A DNA stretch of 64,000 nucleotides from Alphaproteobacteria bacterium. Lineage in GTDB: Bacteria > Pseudomonadota > Alphaproteobacteria > CACIAM-22H2. The DNA lies in contig JAEULA010000089.1 of assembly GCA_016793165.1 (NCBI GenBank), forward strand, positions 124,001 through 188,000. The letters run 5' to 3'. This document shows positions 27,798 through 36,211 of this stretch, piece after piece (position 1 is the first letter of the stretch; every line of letters starts with the position of its first letter). A model generated the notes under the pieces. It was not told the DNA's origin. It worked only from the letters and a program-made list of their open reading frames with translations, and ran no database searches. Position numbers and translations under genes: made by a program.

Positions 27798-28823
27798 ATG
27801 CCACCCATCGTCTCCACGCCGCTGCGCATCGGCGTTCTCGGCGCCGCGAACATCGCCCGCGGCTTCTGCGCCGGCGTCGCGCCCTCGACGCGCGTCAAGG
27901 TGACGGCGATCGCCAGCCGTCAGGCGGCCAAGGCGGAGGCCTTCGCGCGCGAGGTCGGCGTCGGCCGCTGGCACGGCTCCTACGAGGCGCTGCTCGCCGA
28001 CCCGGCGATCGATGCGATCTACAACCCGCTGCCCAACTCCATGCACGCGGAATGGTCGATCCGCGCCGTCGAGGCCGGGAAGCACGTGCTCTGCGAGAAG
28101 CCCCTCTGCGCCACCGGCGCCGAAGCGCGCGCGATGTTCGCGGCCGCGGAGCGCAAGGGCGTGCGGCTCGTCGAGGCCTATCCCTATCGCTCGCAGCCGC
28201 AGACGATCCGGCTGAAGGAGCTCGTTGCCTCGGGCGCGATTGGCCGCGTGCAGATCGTGCGCGCCAGCTTCGGCATCAACATCGCCGATCCCAAGAACAT
28301 CCGCTGGGATGCCGCCCTGGCCGGAGGCTCGCTGATGGACGCGGGCAGCTATCCGGTCAGCCTCGTGCGACTCGTGACCGGCGAGAGGCCGCAGCGCGTG
28401 CATGCGCTGGCGCGCTGGTCCGAGAGCCAAGTCGATCGCAGCCTCGTGGCGACGATGGAGTTCAAGAGCGGCGCCCTGGCGCAGATCTCCTGCAGCTTCG
28501 GTACCGCCTATCATCGCCACGCGCTGATCGCCGGCGAAAGCGGCGCGATCGAGACGACCTACCTCAACCACCCGCCGGCGGGCGGGCCGCCGGTCCTGCA
28601 GCTCTGGCGCGGCATGCGCTCGGACAACATCTCGCTGGAGACGATCGAGACGACGCCCGGCAACGGATTCCTCGCCGAGGCAGAGTCCTTCCAGCGGCTG
28701 GTCGCGGAAGGGCCGGCCGCATGGAACGGCGCGACGCCGGAGGAGTCGATCGACATTGCGCTGACGCTCGAGGCCATGCTGAAGAGCGCGCGCAGCGGCA
28801 CGATGGTCGAGGTCGGCGCCTGA
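27798..28823 (+). CDS. Gfo/Idh/MocA family sugar dehydrogenase
   Basis: A 341-residue NAD(P)-dependent oxidoreductase with the Rossmann motif RIGVLGAANIARG and the signature CEKPLCATGAEA near residue 100. The following RLVEAYPYRSQPQTIRLKEL is typical of the D-xylose dehydrogenase/glucose-fructose oxidoreductase/dihydrodiol dehydrogenase branch, with its active-site Tyr region. No export signal is seen. The ATG at 27798 is preferred to one at 27699 because GAAGGA lies 9 bases upstream and the Rossmann strand then follows closely. A small unknown gene starts 22 bases after it. Confidence 0.85.
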   Translation: MPPIVSTPLRIGVLGAANIARGFCAGVAPSTRVKVTAIASRQAAKAEAFAREVGVGRWHGSYEALLADPAIDAIYNPLPNSMHAEWSIRAVEAGKHVLCEKPLCATGAEARAMFAAAERKGVRLVEAYPYRSQPQTIRLKELVASGAIGRVQIVRASFGINIADPKNIRWDAALAGGSLMDAGSYPVSLVRLVTGERPQRVHALARWSESQVDRSLVATMEFKSGALAQISCSFGTAYHRHALIAGESGAIETTYLNHPPAGGPPVLQLWRGMRSDNISLETIETTPGNGFLAEAESFQRLVAEGPAAWNGATPEESIDIALTLEAMLKSARSGTMVEVGA

Positions 28824-28845
28824 TCACCCGGTCGTCCGGCGCGCC

Positions 28846-29322
28846 ATGGCGATCGACACCCCCGAGCAGCACTATCCGCCCTTCGCCGACGAGGCGGCGG
28901 TGCGCGCCGTCGTCGCCGGATTCCTGGACCGGACGCTGCCGCGCCCGGCCTGGACGCACCAGGCGCATCTCGCCGTCGGCCTTTGGCACGTGCGCGAGTT
29001 CGGCGAGGTCGCCGCGCGGGCGAGGCTTCGCGACGGGATCCGCGCCTACAACGAGGCCGTCGGCACGCCCAACAGCGACACGCGCGGCTATCACGAGACG
29101 GCGACGCGGTTCTATGTCTGGGCCGCTGCGCGTCATCTCGAGCGGGCGGGCGCGGCGCCACTGCTCGACCTCGTGAACGGGTTCGTCGCCGATCCCCTCG
29201 GCGCCAAGTCGAGCCTGTTCGTGTTCTGGAGCAAGCAGCGGCTGATGTCGGTCGAGGCGCGGCGCGACTGGCTCGCGCCCGACCTGGCGCCGCTCGCGGT
29301 CCACGTCCTCCATCCGCGGTGA
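28846..29322 (+). CDS. Conserved protein of unknown function
   Basis: A 158-residue cytosolic protein. Notable conserved-looking blocks are AWTHQAHLAVGLWHVREFG (about 45-63) and GTPNSDTRGYHETATRFYVW (about 79-98), rich in His, Glu, Tyr and Trp, and a terminal FWSKQRLMSVEARRDWLAPD. I have the impression of a widespread uncharacterised family but cannot name it. The two His clusters could form a metal or cofactor site. It sits between a sugar dehydrogenase and an aspartoacylase-type gene, all on the plus strand with short gaps, so an operon is likely. Confidence 0.65.
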   Translation: MAIDTPEQHYPPFADEAAVRAVVAGFLDRTLPRPAWTHQAHLAVGLWHVREFGEVAARARLRDGIRAYNEAVGTPNSDTRGYHETATRFYVWAAARHLERAGAAPLLDLVNGFVADPLGAKSSLFVFWSKQRLMSVEARRDWLAPDLAPLAVHVLHPR

Positions 29323-29371
29323 CCGGCGCACCGGTCCGTCGCGTCCGCTCCAGCATCCTCGGGATCCCCTC

Positions 29372-30487
29372 ATGCGCAGCGAAGCCATTCCCCTTCCGTC
29401 GGCCGTTCCCGGCGTGCAGCCGAGCCTGTCGGTGCAGCGCTTCGGCGCCGCCGGCGCGCGACCCCGATTCCATCTCCAGGCCTCGATCCATGCCGACGAG
29501 ATCCCGGCCATGCTGGCCGTCCACCATCTGCGCCGGCGACTGAACGCGCTCGAGCAGGCGGGCGCGATCGCCGGCGAGATCGTGCTTGTGCCGGTCGCCA
29601 ATCCGATCGGGCTCGGCCAGCAGCTGCTGGGCACGCCGATCGGGCGCTTCGACTTCGCGACGGGCGCGAACTTCAATCGTCACTTCCCCGATCCGATGGC
29701 GCTGCTCGACCCCGGGCTCGCCGCGCGGCTCGGCGGCGACGAGGCGCGCAACGTCGCGGCGATCCGCGATGCGCTCGAGGCCGCGGTCGCCGCCGTTCCG
29801 GCGACGACGCCGGCCGAGCATCTCAAGCGCGCGCTGCTGTCGCTGGCCATCGGCGCCGACGTCGTGCTCGACATGCATTGCGACAGCGAGGCCGTGATGC
29901 ATTTCTACACGCTGCCCGGCCTCGCCGAGCCCTTCGCCCCGCTTGCGGCGCTGCTGGGCGTGCGCGCGATGCTGCTGGCGGACGAGTCCGGCGACCATCC
30001 CTTCGACGAGGCCTGCTCGAGGCCCTGGCCGCTGCTGCGCGCCGCCCACCCCGGATCGCCGATCCCGCTCGCCTGCCAGTCCGCCACGATCGAGTTCCGC
30101 GGCGAGGGCGATGTCGACCATGCGCTCGCCGCCGCCGATGCCGAGGCGCTGATCGCGTACATGACGTTGCGCGGCGCCGTTCGCGGGCCCGCCCCGGTCA
30201 TCCCGCCGCCGCGCTGCGCGCCGACGCCGCTCGCGGCCTCGGAGCCGCTCGTTGCGCCCGTGCCCGGGATCGTCGTCTTCCGCCGCGCGCCCGGCGACGC
30301 GGTGGCGGCCGGCGACGTGATCGCGGACATCGTCGATCCCGTCACCGGTACCGAGACTCCGGTCGCGTGCGTGTCGTCGGGCGTCTTCTACGCGCGTACG
30401 AATCTGCGCTTCCTCGGGGCCGGCGGCCGCCTCGGGAAGATCGCCGGCACGACGCTCGTGCGCACGGGCAAGCTGCTCAGCCCGTGA
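29372..30487 (+). CDS. Succinylglutamate desuccinylase/aspartoacylase family protein
   Basis: A 371-residue zinc carboxypeptidase-like protein. Metal ligands are His40 and Glu43 in the HxxE of SIHADEIP, and probably His169 in VLDMHCDSE. FNRHFPDP near 101 is the substrate-Arg motif of this family. The C-terminal 80 residues form a biotinyl/lipoyl-like hammerhead (APVPGIVVFRRAPGDAVAAG), usual in ectoine- or AstE-like relatives. Members cleave N-acyl amino acids, but here there is no astE or ectoine context, so the substrate is open. It is convergent with panC. Confidence 0.85.
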   Translation: MRSEAIPLPSAVPGVQPSLSVQRFGAAGARPRFHLQASIHADEIPAMLAVHHLRRRLNALEQAGAIAGEIVLVPVANPIGLGQQLLGTPIGRFDFATGANFNRHFPDPMALLDPGLAARLGGDEARNVAAIRDALEAAVAAVPATTPAEHLKRALLSLAIGADVVLDMHCDSEAVMHFYTLPGLAEPFAPLAALLGVRAMLLADESGDHPFDEACSRPWPLLRAAHPGSPIPLACQSATIEFRGEGDVDHALAAADAEALIAYMTLRGAVRGPAPVIPPPRCAPTPLAASEPLVAPVPGIVVFRRAPGDAVAAGDVIADIVDPVTGTETPVACVSSGVFYARTNLRFLGAGGRLGKIAGTTLVRTGKLLSP

Positions 30488-30493
30488 CCGGCG

Positions 30494-30514
30494 GCGGCGC
30501 GGCTCAGGCGCCGC
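30494..30514. terminator. Candidate bidirectional hairpin
   Basis: A perfect 7-bp stem (GCGGCGC/GCGCCGC) with a 7-base loop spans the junction of the convergent aspartoacylase-type and panC genes. There is no T-run, so terminator function is only possible. Confidence 0.3.
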
Positions 30515-31355
30515 GCGCCGCGACCGGCCAGTTGTCGAGCAGCCGGACGGCGCCCAGGCGCGCCACGGCGATCAGGCGGCCGGGCCCGCGATCGTCCTCC
30601 GACATCGCGCGCATCGTCTCCGGCACGACCCGCGCCAGGTACTCGACGACGAAGCCGTCGGCCTCGAGCGTCGCGATCGCCGCGGCGATCGCGCGGCCCG
30701 GCGCGTGGTCGCGCGCGATCGCCCGGGCCGTCGCGTCGAGCGTCGCCGCGAGGCGCGGCGCGGTGGCGCGCTCGGCCGGCGTCAGGAACCGGTTGCGCGA
30801 CGACATCGCGAGGCCGTCGGCCTCGCGGATCGTGGGCACGGGAACGATCTCGATCGGGATGTTGAGGTCCGCGACGACGCGGCGGATCACCTGGACCTGC
30901 TGCCAGTCCTTCTCGCCGAAGATCGCGAGATCTGCTCGCGTCTGCAGGAACAGCTTGGTGCAGACCGTCGCGACGCCGCGGAAATGCCCGGGCCGATGCG
31001 CGCCCTCCCAGCCTTCCGCCGGGCCGCCGACGTCGATCGTCGTGACCGTGCCCGGCGGATACATCGCCTCGGCGCCGGGCAACCAGGCGAGGTCGCAGCC
31101 CGCCGCCGACAGCTTCTCGAGGTCCGACGCCTCGTCGCGCGGATAGCGCGCGAGGTCGTCGGCGCTGTTGAACTGCAGCGGATTGACGAAGATCGACGCG
31201 GCGACCCGATCGGCGCGGCGCCGCCCGATGCCGATCAGCGCGACGTGGCCGCCATGCAGGGCGCCCATCGTCGGCACGATGGCCAGCCGGCGGCCGCCGG
31301 CCCGCAGGGCCGAGACTTCGCGGTCGAGCTCGTCGAGGGTGCGCGCGATTCGCAT
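30504..31355 (-). CDS. panC: Pantoate--beta-alanine ligase
   Basis: A 283-residue complete PanC of usual length. The HIGH-like ATP motif is PTMGALHGGH (about 27-36), the central family segment is LFLQTRADLAIFGEKDWQQV with the FGEKD ATP-loop, and the KMSKS-like region is MSSRNRFL. It joins pantoate and beta-alanine with ATP in pantothenate and CoA synthesis. The ATG at 31355 places the Rossmann start correctly; an upstream in-frame ATG at 31553 would read through the preceding GST gene. It follows that GST gene after 13 bases on the same strand. panB is not in the window. Confidence 0.95.
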   Translation of the reverse strand: MRIARTLDELDREVSALRAGGRRLAIVPTMGALHGGHVALIGIGRRRADRVAASIFVNPLQFNSADDLARYPRDEASDLEKLSAAGCDLAWLPGAEAMYPPGTVTTIDVGGPAEGWEGAHRPGHFRGVATVCTKLFLQTRADLAIFGEKDWQQVQVIRRVVADLNIPIEIVPVPTIREADGLAMSSRNRFLTPAERATAPRLAATLDATARAIARDHAPGRAIAAAIATLEADGFVVEYLARVVPETMRAMSEDDRGPGRLIAVARLGAVRLLDNWPVAARGA

Positions 31356-31368
31356 CGGGCGGATCCGT

Positions 31369-31992
31369 TCAGGTGTTGCGCGGCACGGCGTAGTCGCCCG
31401 GCCGCGTGTCGCGGAAGGCCGGGATCGTCGCGCAGCCCGCAGCGAGGGCGTCGAGCGCGGGATGGCGGCCGGCGGGCAGCAGGCCCGGAAGCGCCGTCGC
31501 CACGTAGTCGAGCAGGCATACCGTGGTGATCCGCGCCTGATCGAGCGGCGCATCGTCCGGCCAGGATTCGCGCGCCAGGGCCTCGACGGCGCCGGCGGCC
31601 TGGGTCTCGCAGCGCGCCTGCCATTCGGGCCAACGAAAGGCGCCGGGACGGACGATGCGTTCGTAGGCGAGCGCGCCGAACTTGTCGATCGCGCCGGTGG
31701 CGAGCGCGATCCGGCGCAGGGTCTCGCGGCGCGGCTTGCCGCTTCGCGGCACCAGGGCGCGCGCCGGCCCGACCTGCTCGTCGATGTGGTCGAGGATCGC
31801 CGCGGAATCGATCAGCACCTCGCCGTCGTCGAGCACGAGCGAGGGGATGCGGCCGAGCGGGTTGATGCGGCGCATCGCGTCGAAATCGCCGAAGACCGAG
31901 CGCGTGTCGCGCGTGAACGGCAGTCCGAGCACCAGCAGCGAGACGGCGACGCGGCGGACATAGGGCGAGTCGTATTGGCCGACGAGAATCAT
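31369..31992 (-). CDS. Glutathione S-transferase family protein
   Basis: A 207-residue two-domain GST. The thioredoxin-like N-terminal part begins MILVGQYDSPYVRRVAVSLL, where the Ser of DSPYV is a probable glutathione-activating residue. INPLGRIPSLVLDDGEVLIDSAAIL carries the cis-Pro and the glutathione gamma-Glu site (shown here as part of family knowledge: PLGRIPSLVLDDGEVLIDSA). The C-terminal half is all helical. Function may be detoxification or stress; the substrate is unknown. An in-frame ATG at 32007 adds five residues and cannot be excluded. It precedes panC closely and is divergent from the TRAP operon. Confidence 0.85.
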   Translation of the reverse strand: MILVGQYDSPYVRRVAVSLLVLGLPFTRDTRSVFGDFDAMRRINPLGRIPSLVLDDGEVLIDSAAILDHIDEQVGPARALVPRSGKPRRETLRRIALATGAIDKFGALAYERIVRPGAFRWPEWQARCETQAAGAVEALARESWPDDAPLDQARITTVCLLDYVATALPGLLPAGRHPALDALAAGCATIPAFRDTRPGDYAVPRNT

Positions 31993-32240
31993 GGGACCGT
32001 ATCGCATCGTTGGCGGGGCCGACGCCGGGCCGGGGCGCGGCGTCGCCCCTGTCTTAACCCGCGCGCACGACGCCAGATAGGTGCCGCGGCAGCGCGTGAC
32101 AGCGGGCGAGTTCAAATCCGGATAAGGCCGCGCCCGATTCGACGGACCCGGGGGTCGTCGTGTTTGTGGCGCGCAGTGCGGTTTGATAGCGTGACACGAA
32201 GTCGGTCGCCGAGGGCGGCGGACGCGAGAGGGAGGATGCG

Positions 32241-33224
32241 ATGTTCCGTCGTCATGTCATCGGTGCGGCTGGCGCAAGCGCCGTCGCAGCCGTCGTCCCG
32301 CACACCGCGCGGGCGCAGGCCAAGACCTTCAAGCTCGGCATCGTCGGTCGCGCGGACACGCCGGAAGGGGTCGGGCTCCAGGCCATGATCGAGCGGATCA
32401 AGGCCGGGACCGACGGTCGGATCACGATCGAGTTCTTCCCGTCCGGGGCGCTGGGCGGCGAGCGCGAGATGCTCGAAGGGCTCCAGCTCGGCAGCGTCGA
32501 CCTCGCCTATGCCGCCACCGCGGTGGTCGCGAATTTCGTGCCGGAGATGCAGATCTTCGACATCCCGTTCCTGTTCCGCGACTTCGCGCACGCGGCGGCC
32601 GTTCTCGAGGGGCCGATCGGCGAGGAATATCTCGCGAAGCTCCCGGCGCGGAACCTGCAGGGGCTGGCGATCGGAGGCCTGGGCTTCCGCCAGCTGACCA
32701 ACAGCAAGCGCGCGGTCAACGACGTCGCGGACGTGAAGGGACTCAAGATTCGCACGATGGAGAATCAGATCCATCTGCAGGCCTGGCGCACGCTCGGCGC
32801 GCTGCCGACGCCGATGGCGCTGCCCGAGGTCTTTCCGGCCCTGCAACAGGGCACGGTCGACGGTCAGGAGAACCCGGTCAGTGCCATCATCGGCAACCGC
32901 TTCAACGAGGTTCAGAAGTTCGTAACGATGACGCGCCATGCGTTCACCGGCACCGTGATCGCCATGTCGCCGACGGCCTGGAAGGGGCTGAGCCCTGCAG
33001 ACCAGGCGCTGTTCCGCGACGCCGCGCGGCTCGCGCAGCGCACGACGCGCGAGCAGGCGGAAGCCCGCGAACGCGCGGGCATCGACCGCCTCAAGGCGCA
33101 GGGACTGACCGTGATCGAGAACGTCGACCACGCCAAGTTCCAGGCGGCATTGGCGCCGGCCTACCAGCAGTTCGCGCAGCGCTTCGGCGAGGCGGCGATC
33201 GCGCGCATCCGCGACGCGCGCTGA
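32241..33224 (+). CDS. dctP: TRAP transporter substrate-binding protein
   Basis: A 327-residue DctP-type periplasmic binding protein. An N-terminal leader with adjacent Arg residues (MFRRHVIGAAGASAVAA, cut after HTARAQA) suggests Sec or Tat export. Family landmarks are GALGGEREMLEGLQLGSVDL near 75-95 and the Arg-containing ligand motif KGLKIRTMENQIHLQAWRTL near 168, followed by MALPEVFPALQQGTVDGQEN. It captures an acidic ligand for the DctQM pair downstream. It starts the operon dctP, enolase-superfamily gene, dctQ, dctM. The acid-sugar-like enzyme in the operon suggests an aldonate- or uronate-type ligand. Confidence 0.9.
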   Translation: MFRRHVIGAAGASAVAAVVPHTARAQAKTFKLGIVGRADTPEGVGLQAMIERIKAGTDGRITIEFFPSGALGGEREMLEGLQLGSVDLAYAATAVVANFVPEMQIFDIPFLFRDFAHAAAVLEGPIGEEYLAKLPARNLQGLAIGGLGFRQLTNSKRAVNDVADVKGLKIRTMENQIHLQAWRTLGALPTPMALPEVFPALQQGTVDGQENPVSAIIGNRFNEVQKFVTMTRHAFTGTVIAMSPTAWKGLSPADQALFRDAARLAQRTTREQAEARERAGIDRLKAQGLTVIENVDHAKFQAALAPAYQQFAQRFGEAAIARIRDAR

Positions 33225-33243
33225 ACCGGGCGAGGCCGAACCG

Positions 33244-34386
33244 GTGCGGATCGTCGCGATCGACGGCTATCGCCTGTCCTGTCGATCGCGCGAGCCGCTC
33301 GGCAATTCGACCGGCTTCTTCGACCTGCGCGAGGCGCTGTTCCTCCGGCTCGAGTGCGAGAGCGGCGCGTTCGGCTGGGGCGAGACCTGGTTCGCGCCGG
33401 AAGTCTGCGGCGGCCTCATACGGTCGGGGCTCGCCGCCGCCGTGCTTGGTGCCGATGCGCTGGCGCCCGTCGCGCTGTGGCGCGCCCTCGACGGCCGGCG
33501 CGGCTTCGATCGCCGCGGCCTCACGACGATGGCCATCAGCGCGATCGACATCGCCGCTTGGGATCTCGCGGGCCGGCTGCGCGGCGAGCCGGTCTGGCGC
33601 CTGGCGGGCGGCCGGGTGCGTGACCGAGTTCCCGCCTATGCCTCGGGTCCCTTCCTGCGACAGGGCAGCGATCCCTATCGCGGCTGCGAGGCCGAGGCGG
33701 AATCCTATCTGCGGCAGGGCTTCCGCGCGGTGAAGCCGCGAATCGGAACGACGCCGGCTCGCGACGGGGCGGCGATGCGGGCCCTTCGTCGGGCCTGCGG
33801 CCCGGATGTGGCGCTGCTCTCCGATCTGAATATCGGGTTCACCGCCGACGGCGCGGCGCGGATCGCCGAGGCGATCGCGCCGTCCTCGGTGCTGTGGCTG
33901 GAAGAGCCGGTGCCGCCGGAGGATCTCGCGGGGTTCCGCGCGCTGCGCCCGGCCCCGATGGCGATCGCGGCGGGCGAGCACCTCATCGGCCTGGCAGCGT
34001 TCCAGGAATATTTCGCCGCCGGCCTGCTGGACATCGCCCAGCCGGACATCGCGCTGACCGGCGGCTTGACCGAGGCGTTCCGCATCGCCGCCCTGGCCGA
34101 GGCCTGCAACGTGCCGCTCTGCCCGCATGTCTGGGGCGCCTGCGTGAATTTCCACGCCTCGCTGCAGCTCGTCGCGACCCTGCCGGCGCGCAAGGGGCCG
34201 GCCGCCTTTCCCTGGCCGGTCTTCGAGTACGACCAGACCGACAATCCGCTCCTCGATCTCGCCGGCCGCGTGCCGGTGGCGCCTGATGGCACGGTCGCGA
34301 TCCCGGACGCGCCGGGGATCGGTATCGAGCTCGATCCCGCGGCGTTCGCGCCGCATCTCGTCGAGCATTGGCGGATTGCGGCGTGA
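33244..34386 (+). CDS. Enolase-superfamily (MR/MLE) enzyme in TRAP operon
   Basis: A 380-residue enolase-superfamily enzyme starting at GTG, 19 bases after dctP. Visible catalytic features are Lys164/Arg166 in AVKPRIG, Asp194 and Asn196 in SDLNIG, the Glu pair 220-221 in WLEEPVPP, Glu245 in AAGEHL and His295 in PHVWGA. This is the MR-type arrangement with a seventh-strand His, commonly acid-sugar dehydratases or racemases. It overlaps dctQ, so uptake and conversion are translationally coupled. It is a distant paralogue of the protein at 1109. The exact sugar acid cannot be read from sequence. Confidence 0.88.
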   Translation: MRIVAIDGYRLSCRSREPLGNSTGFFDLREALFLRLECESGAFGWGETWFAPEVCGGLIRSGLAAAVLGADALAPVALWRALDGRRGFDRRGLTTMAISAIDIAAWDLAGRLRGEPVWRLAGGRVRDRVPAYASGPFLRQGSDPYRGCEAEAESYLRQGFRAVKPRIGTTPARDGAAMRALRRACGPDVALLSDLNIGFTADGAARIAEAIAPSSVLWLEEPVPPEDLAGFRALRPAPMAIAAGEHLIGLAAFQEYFAAGLLDIAQPDIALTGGLTEAFRIAALAEACNVPLCPHVWGACVNFHASLQLVATLPARKGPAAFPWPVFEYDQTDNPLLDLAGRVPVAPDGTVAIPDAPGIGIELDPAAFAPHLVEHWRIAA

Positions 34387-34922
34387 CGGGACGGTCATCC
34401 CCGCTGCTGCCTTTGCCCGCCCGCCTGCGCGACGGGCTCGCGGCGATCGACCGCGTCTGCGGCGCGGCGATCGAGACCGCGTCGTGCATCGCGCTCGCGC
34501 TCGCCGCCAGCGTCGGCTTCTGGCAGGTGCTGTCGCGCTTCCTGCTCTCCGAGCCGCTCGACTGGTCGGAGGTGCTTACGCGCGTCGGCGTCATCTGGAC
34601 GGTATTCCTGGGCCTTCCGGCGGCGCTGCGGGCTGGCGCGCTGCTCGCGGTCGATTTCACGCGCCGCCATCTCGCCGGCACGGCCGGCGGCCGCTGGCTC
34701 GAGCGCCTCGTCGGCGGCCTGACGCTGGCGGTCCTCGTGCTGCTGATCGACTTCGGCACGCAGATGGCGTGGCGCACGCGTTTCCAGATCCTCGCGGGGC
34801 TCGAGGTCCCGATCAGCGTCGTCTACGCCGCGATACCTTTCGGCGCCTTCTTCGGGGTGCTCGCGCTGCTCGCCCGGCTCGCCGCTCCGCCGTCCGAGAC
34901 GCGCGAGGAGAGTCTGCTGTGA
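34383..34922 (+). CDS. dctQ: TRAP transporter small permease
   Basis: A 179-residue membrane protein with four predicted helices and the DctQ landmark GFWQVLSRFLLSEPLDWSEVLTRVGVIW (the SEPLDWSEVLTR part is typical). It forms the membrane complex with DctM. The GTG at 34383 overlaps the previous stop as GTGA, so tight coupling is likely; an ATG at 34368 inside the previous gene is an alternative and adds five residues. The end overlaps dctM in the same way. Confidence 0.88.
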   Translation: MTGRSSPLLPLPARLRDGLAAIDRVCGAAIETASCIALALAASVGFWQVLSRFLLSEPLDWSEVLTRVGVIWTVFLGLPAALRAGALLAVDFTRRHLAGTAGGRWLERLVGGLTLAVLVLLIDFGTQMAWRTRFQILAGLEVPISVVYAAIPFGAFFGVLALLARLAAPPSETREESLL

Positions 34923-36196
34923 GCGGCACGCTCGGCCTCGTCTTCGTCGCGCTGCTCGCGATCGGCGTGCCGGTGACGGTCGCGCTCACGCTTGCCGGGG
35001 TCGCGGCCATCGAGTTCCACACCAGCGTGCCGCTGCTGGTCGTGATCCAGCAGTTCTACGCCGCGCTCGACAAGTTCCCGCTGGTGGCGATCCCGTTCTT
35101 CATCCTGTCCGGCAACCTGATGCAGGAGTCCGGGATCTCCGGCCGCCTGGTCGAATTCGCCCGCGCCGTGGTCGGCCGCATGCAGGGCGGACTCGCGGTC
35201 AGCTGCGTCCTCACCTGCATGATCTTCGCGGCGGTGTCGGGTTCGTCGGTCGCGACGACGTTCGCGATCGGCACCGTCCTGATCCCGGCGATGGTGCGCG
35301 CCGGCTATCCGGTGGCGCATGCGGCGGCGCTGCAGGCCGCGTCGGCCGAACTCGGCATCATCATTCCGCCGTCGATCCCGATGATCCTCTACGGCGTCTC
35401 CGCAGACGTCTCCATCGCCGAACTGTTCGTCGCCGGCTTCGGGCCCGGACTGCTGATCGCCGCGGCGCTGTCGGTCTGGCTCGTCTTCTGGTGCCGCCGC
35501 AAGGGTCACGGGATGCGCGACGGCGAGAACCGCCTGCCGCTCGGCATCGCGGCTCGCAACGCATGGACCGCGCTGCTGATGCCGCTGATCGTTCTCGGCG
35601 GCATCTATGGCGGCGTGTTCACGCCAACCGAGGCGTCGGCGGTGGCGGTGATGTACGCGCTGGTCGTCGGCGTCGCGATCGATCGCACCCTCGACTGGGG
35701 CGGCATCGTGCGCGCGCTGCGCGCCAGCGCGATGTCGACGAGCATCATCATGCTGATCATCGCGCCGGCTGGGCTGTTCGCCTTCCTGATCACGCGCTCC
35801 GGCGCGGCCAACGGCCTGGCCGCTCTCATCGGCCAGCTCATCGGCACCGACTGGCAGTTCCTGCTGCTGGTCAACGTGCTGCTGTTCCTGCTCGGGATGT
35901 TCGTGGACGCGGGGGCGATGATCCTCGTGCTGGCACCGATCCTGACGCCGATCGCGCAGGGATTCGGCATCGATCCCGTGCATTTCGGGCTGATCATGGT
36001 GGTGTCGGCGGCACTGGGGATGATCACGCCGCCCTTCGCGGTGAATCTCTTCGCCGTGTGCTCGGTCGCGAACCTGTCCTACGACAGGGTCATCCGCCCG
36101 ATCCTTCCCTTCGTCGCGATCGTGAGTCTCTGCCAGCTCACGATCACCTTCGTTCCCGCGATCTCGCTGGCGCTGCGCGATCTCGTCTTCCGCTGA
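34919..36196 (+). CDS. dctM: TRAP transporter large permease
   Basis: A 425-residue membrane protein with about twelve helices, the DctM ion-coupled translocation subunit. Landmarks include the early FPLVAIPFFILSGNLMQESG, then FAAVSGSSVATTFAIGTVLI, the re-entrant loop region ASAELGIIIPPSIPMILYGV and the late VVSAALGMITPPFAVNLFAV. The GTG start at 34919 overlaps the dctQ stop (GTGA). It ends the operon and is convergent with soxA, the stops 16 bases apart. Probably Na+- or H+-driven uptake of the DctP ligand. Confidence 0.92.
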   Translation: MSGTLGLVFVALLAIGVPVTVALTLAGVAAIEFHTSVPLLVVIQQFYAALDKFPLVAIPFFILSGNLMQESGISGRLVEFARAVVGRMQGGLAVSCVLTCMIFAAVSGSSVATTFAIGTVLIPAMVRAGYPVAHAAALQAASAELGIIIPPSIPMILYGVSADVSIAELFVAGFGPGLLIAAALSVWLVFWCRRKGHGMRDGENRLPLGIAARNAWTALLMPLIVLGGIYGGVFTPTEASAVAVMYALVVGVAIDRTLDWGGIVRALRASAMSTSIIMLIIAPAGLFAFLITRSGAANGLAALIGQLIGTDWQFLLLVNVLLFLLGMFVDAGAMILVLAPILTPIAQGFGIDPVHFGLIMVVSAALGMITPPFAVNLFAVCSVANLSYDRVIRPILPFVAIVSLCQLTITFVPAISLALRDLVFR

Positions 36197-36211
36197 CGTC
36201 GCGGCGTCTCG

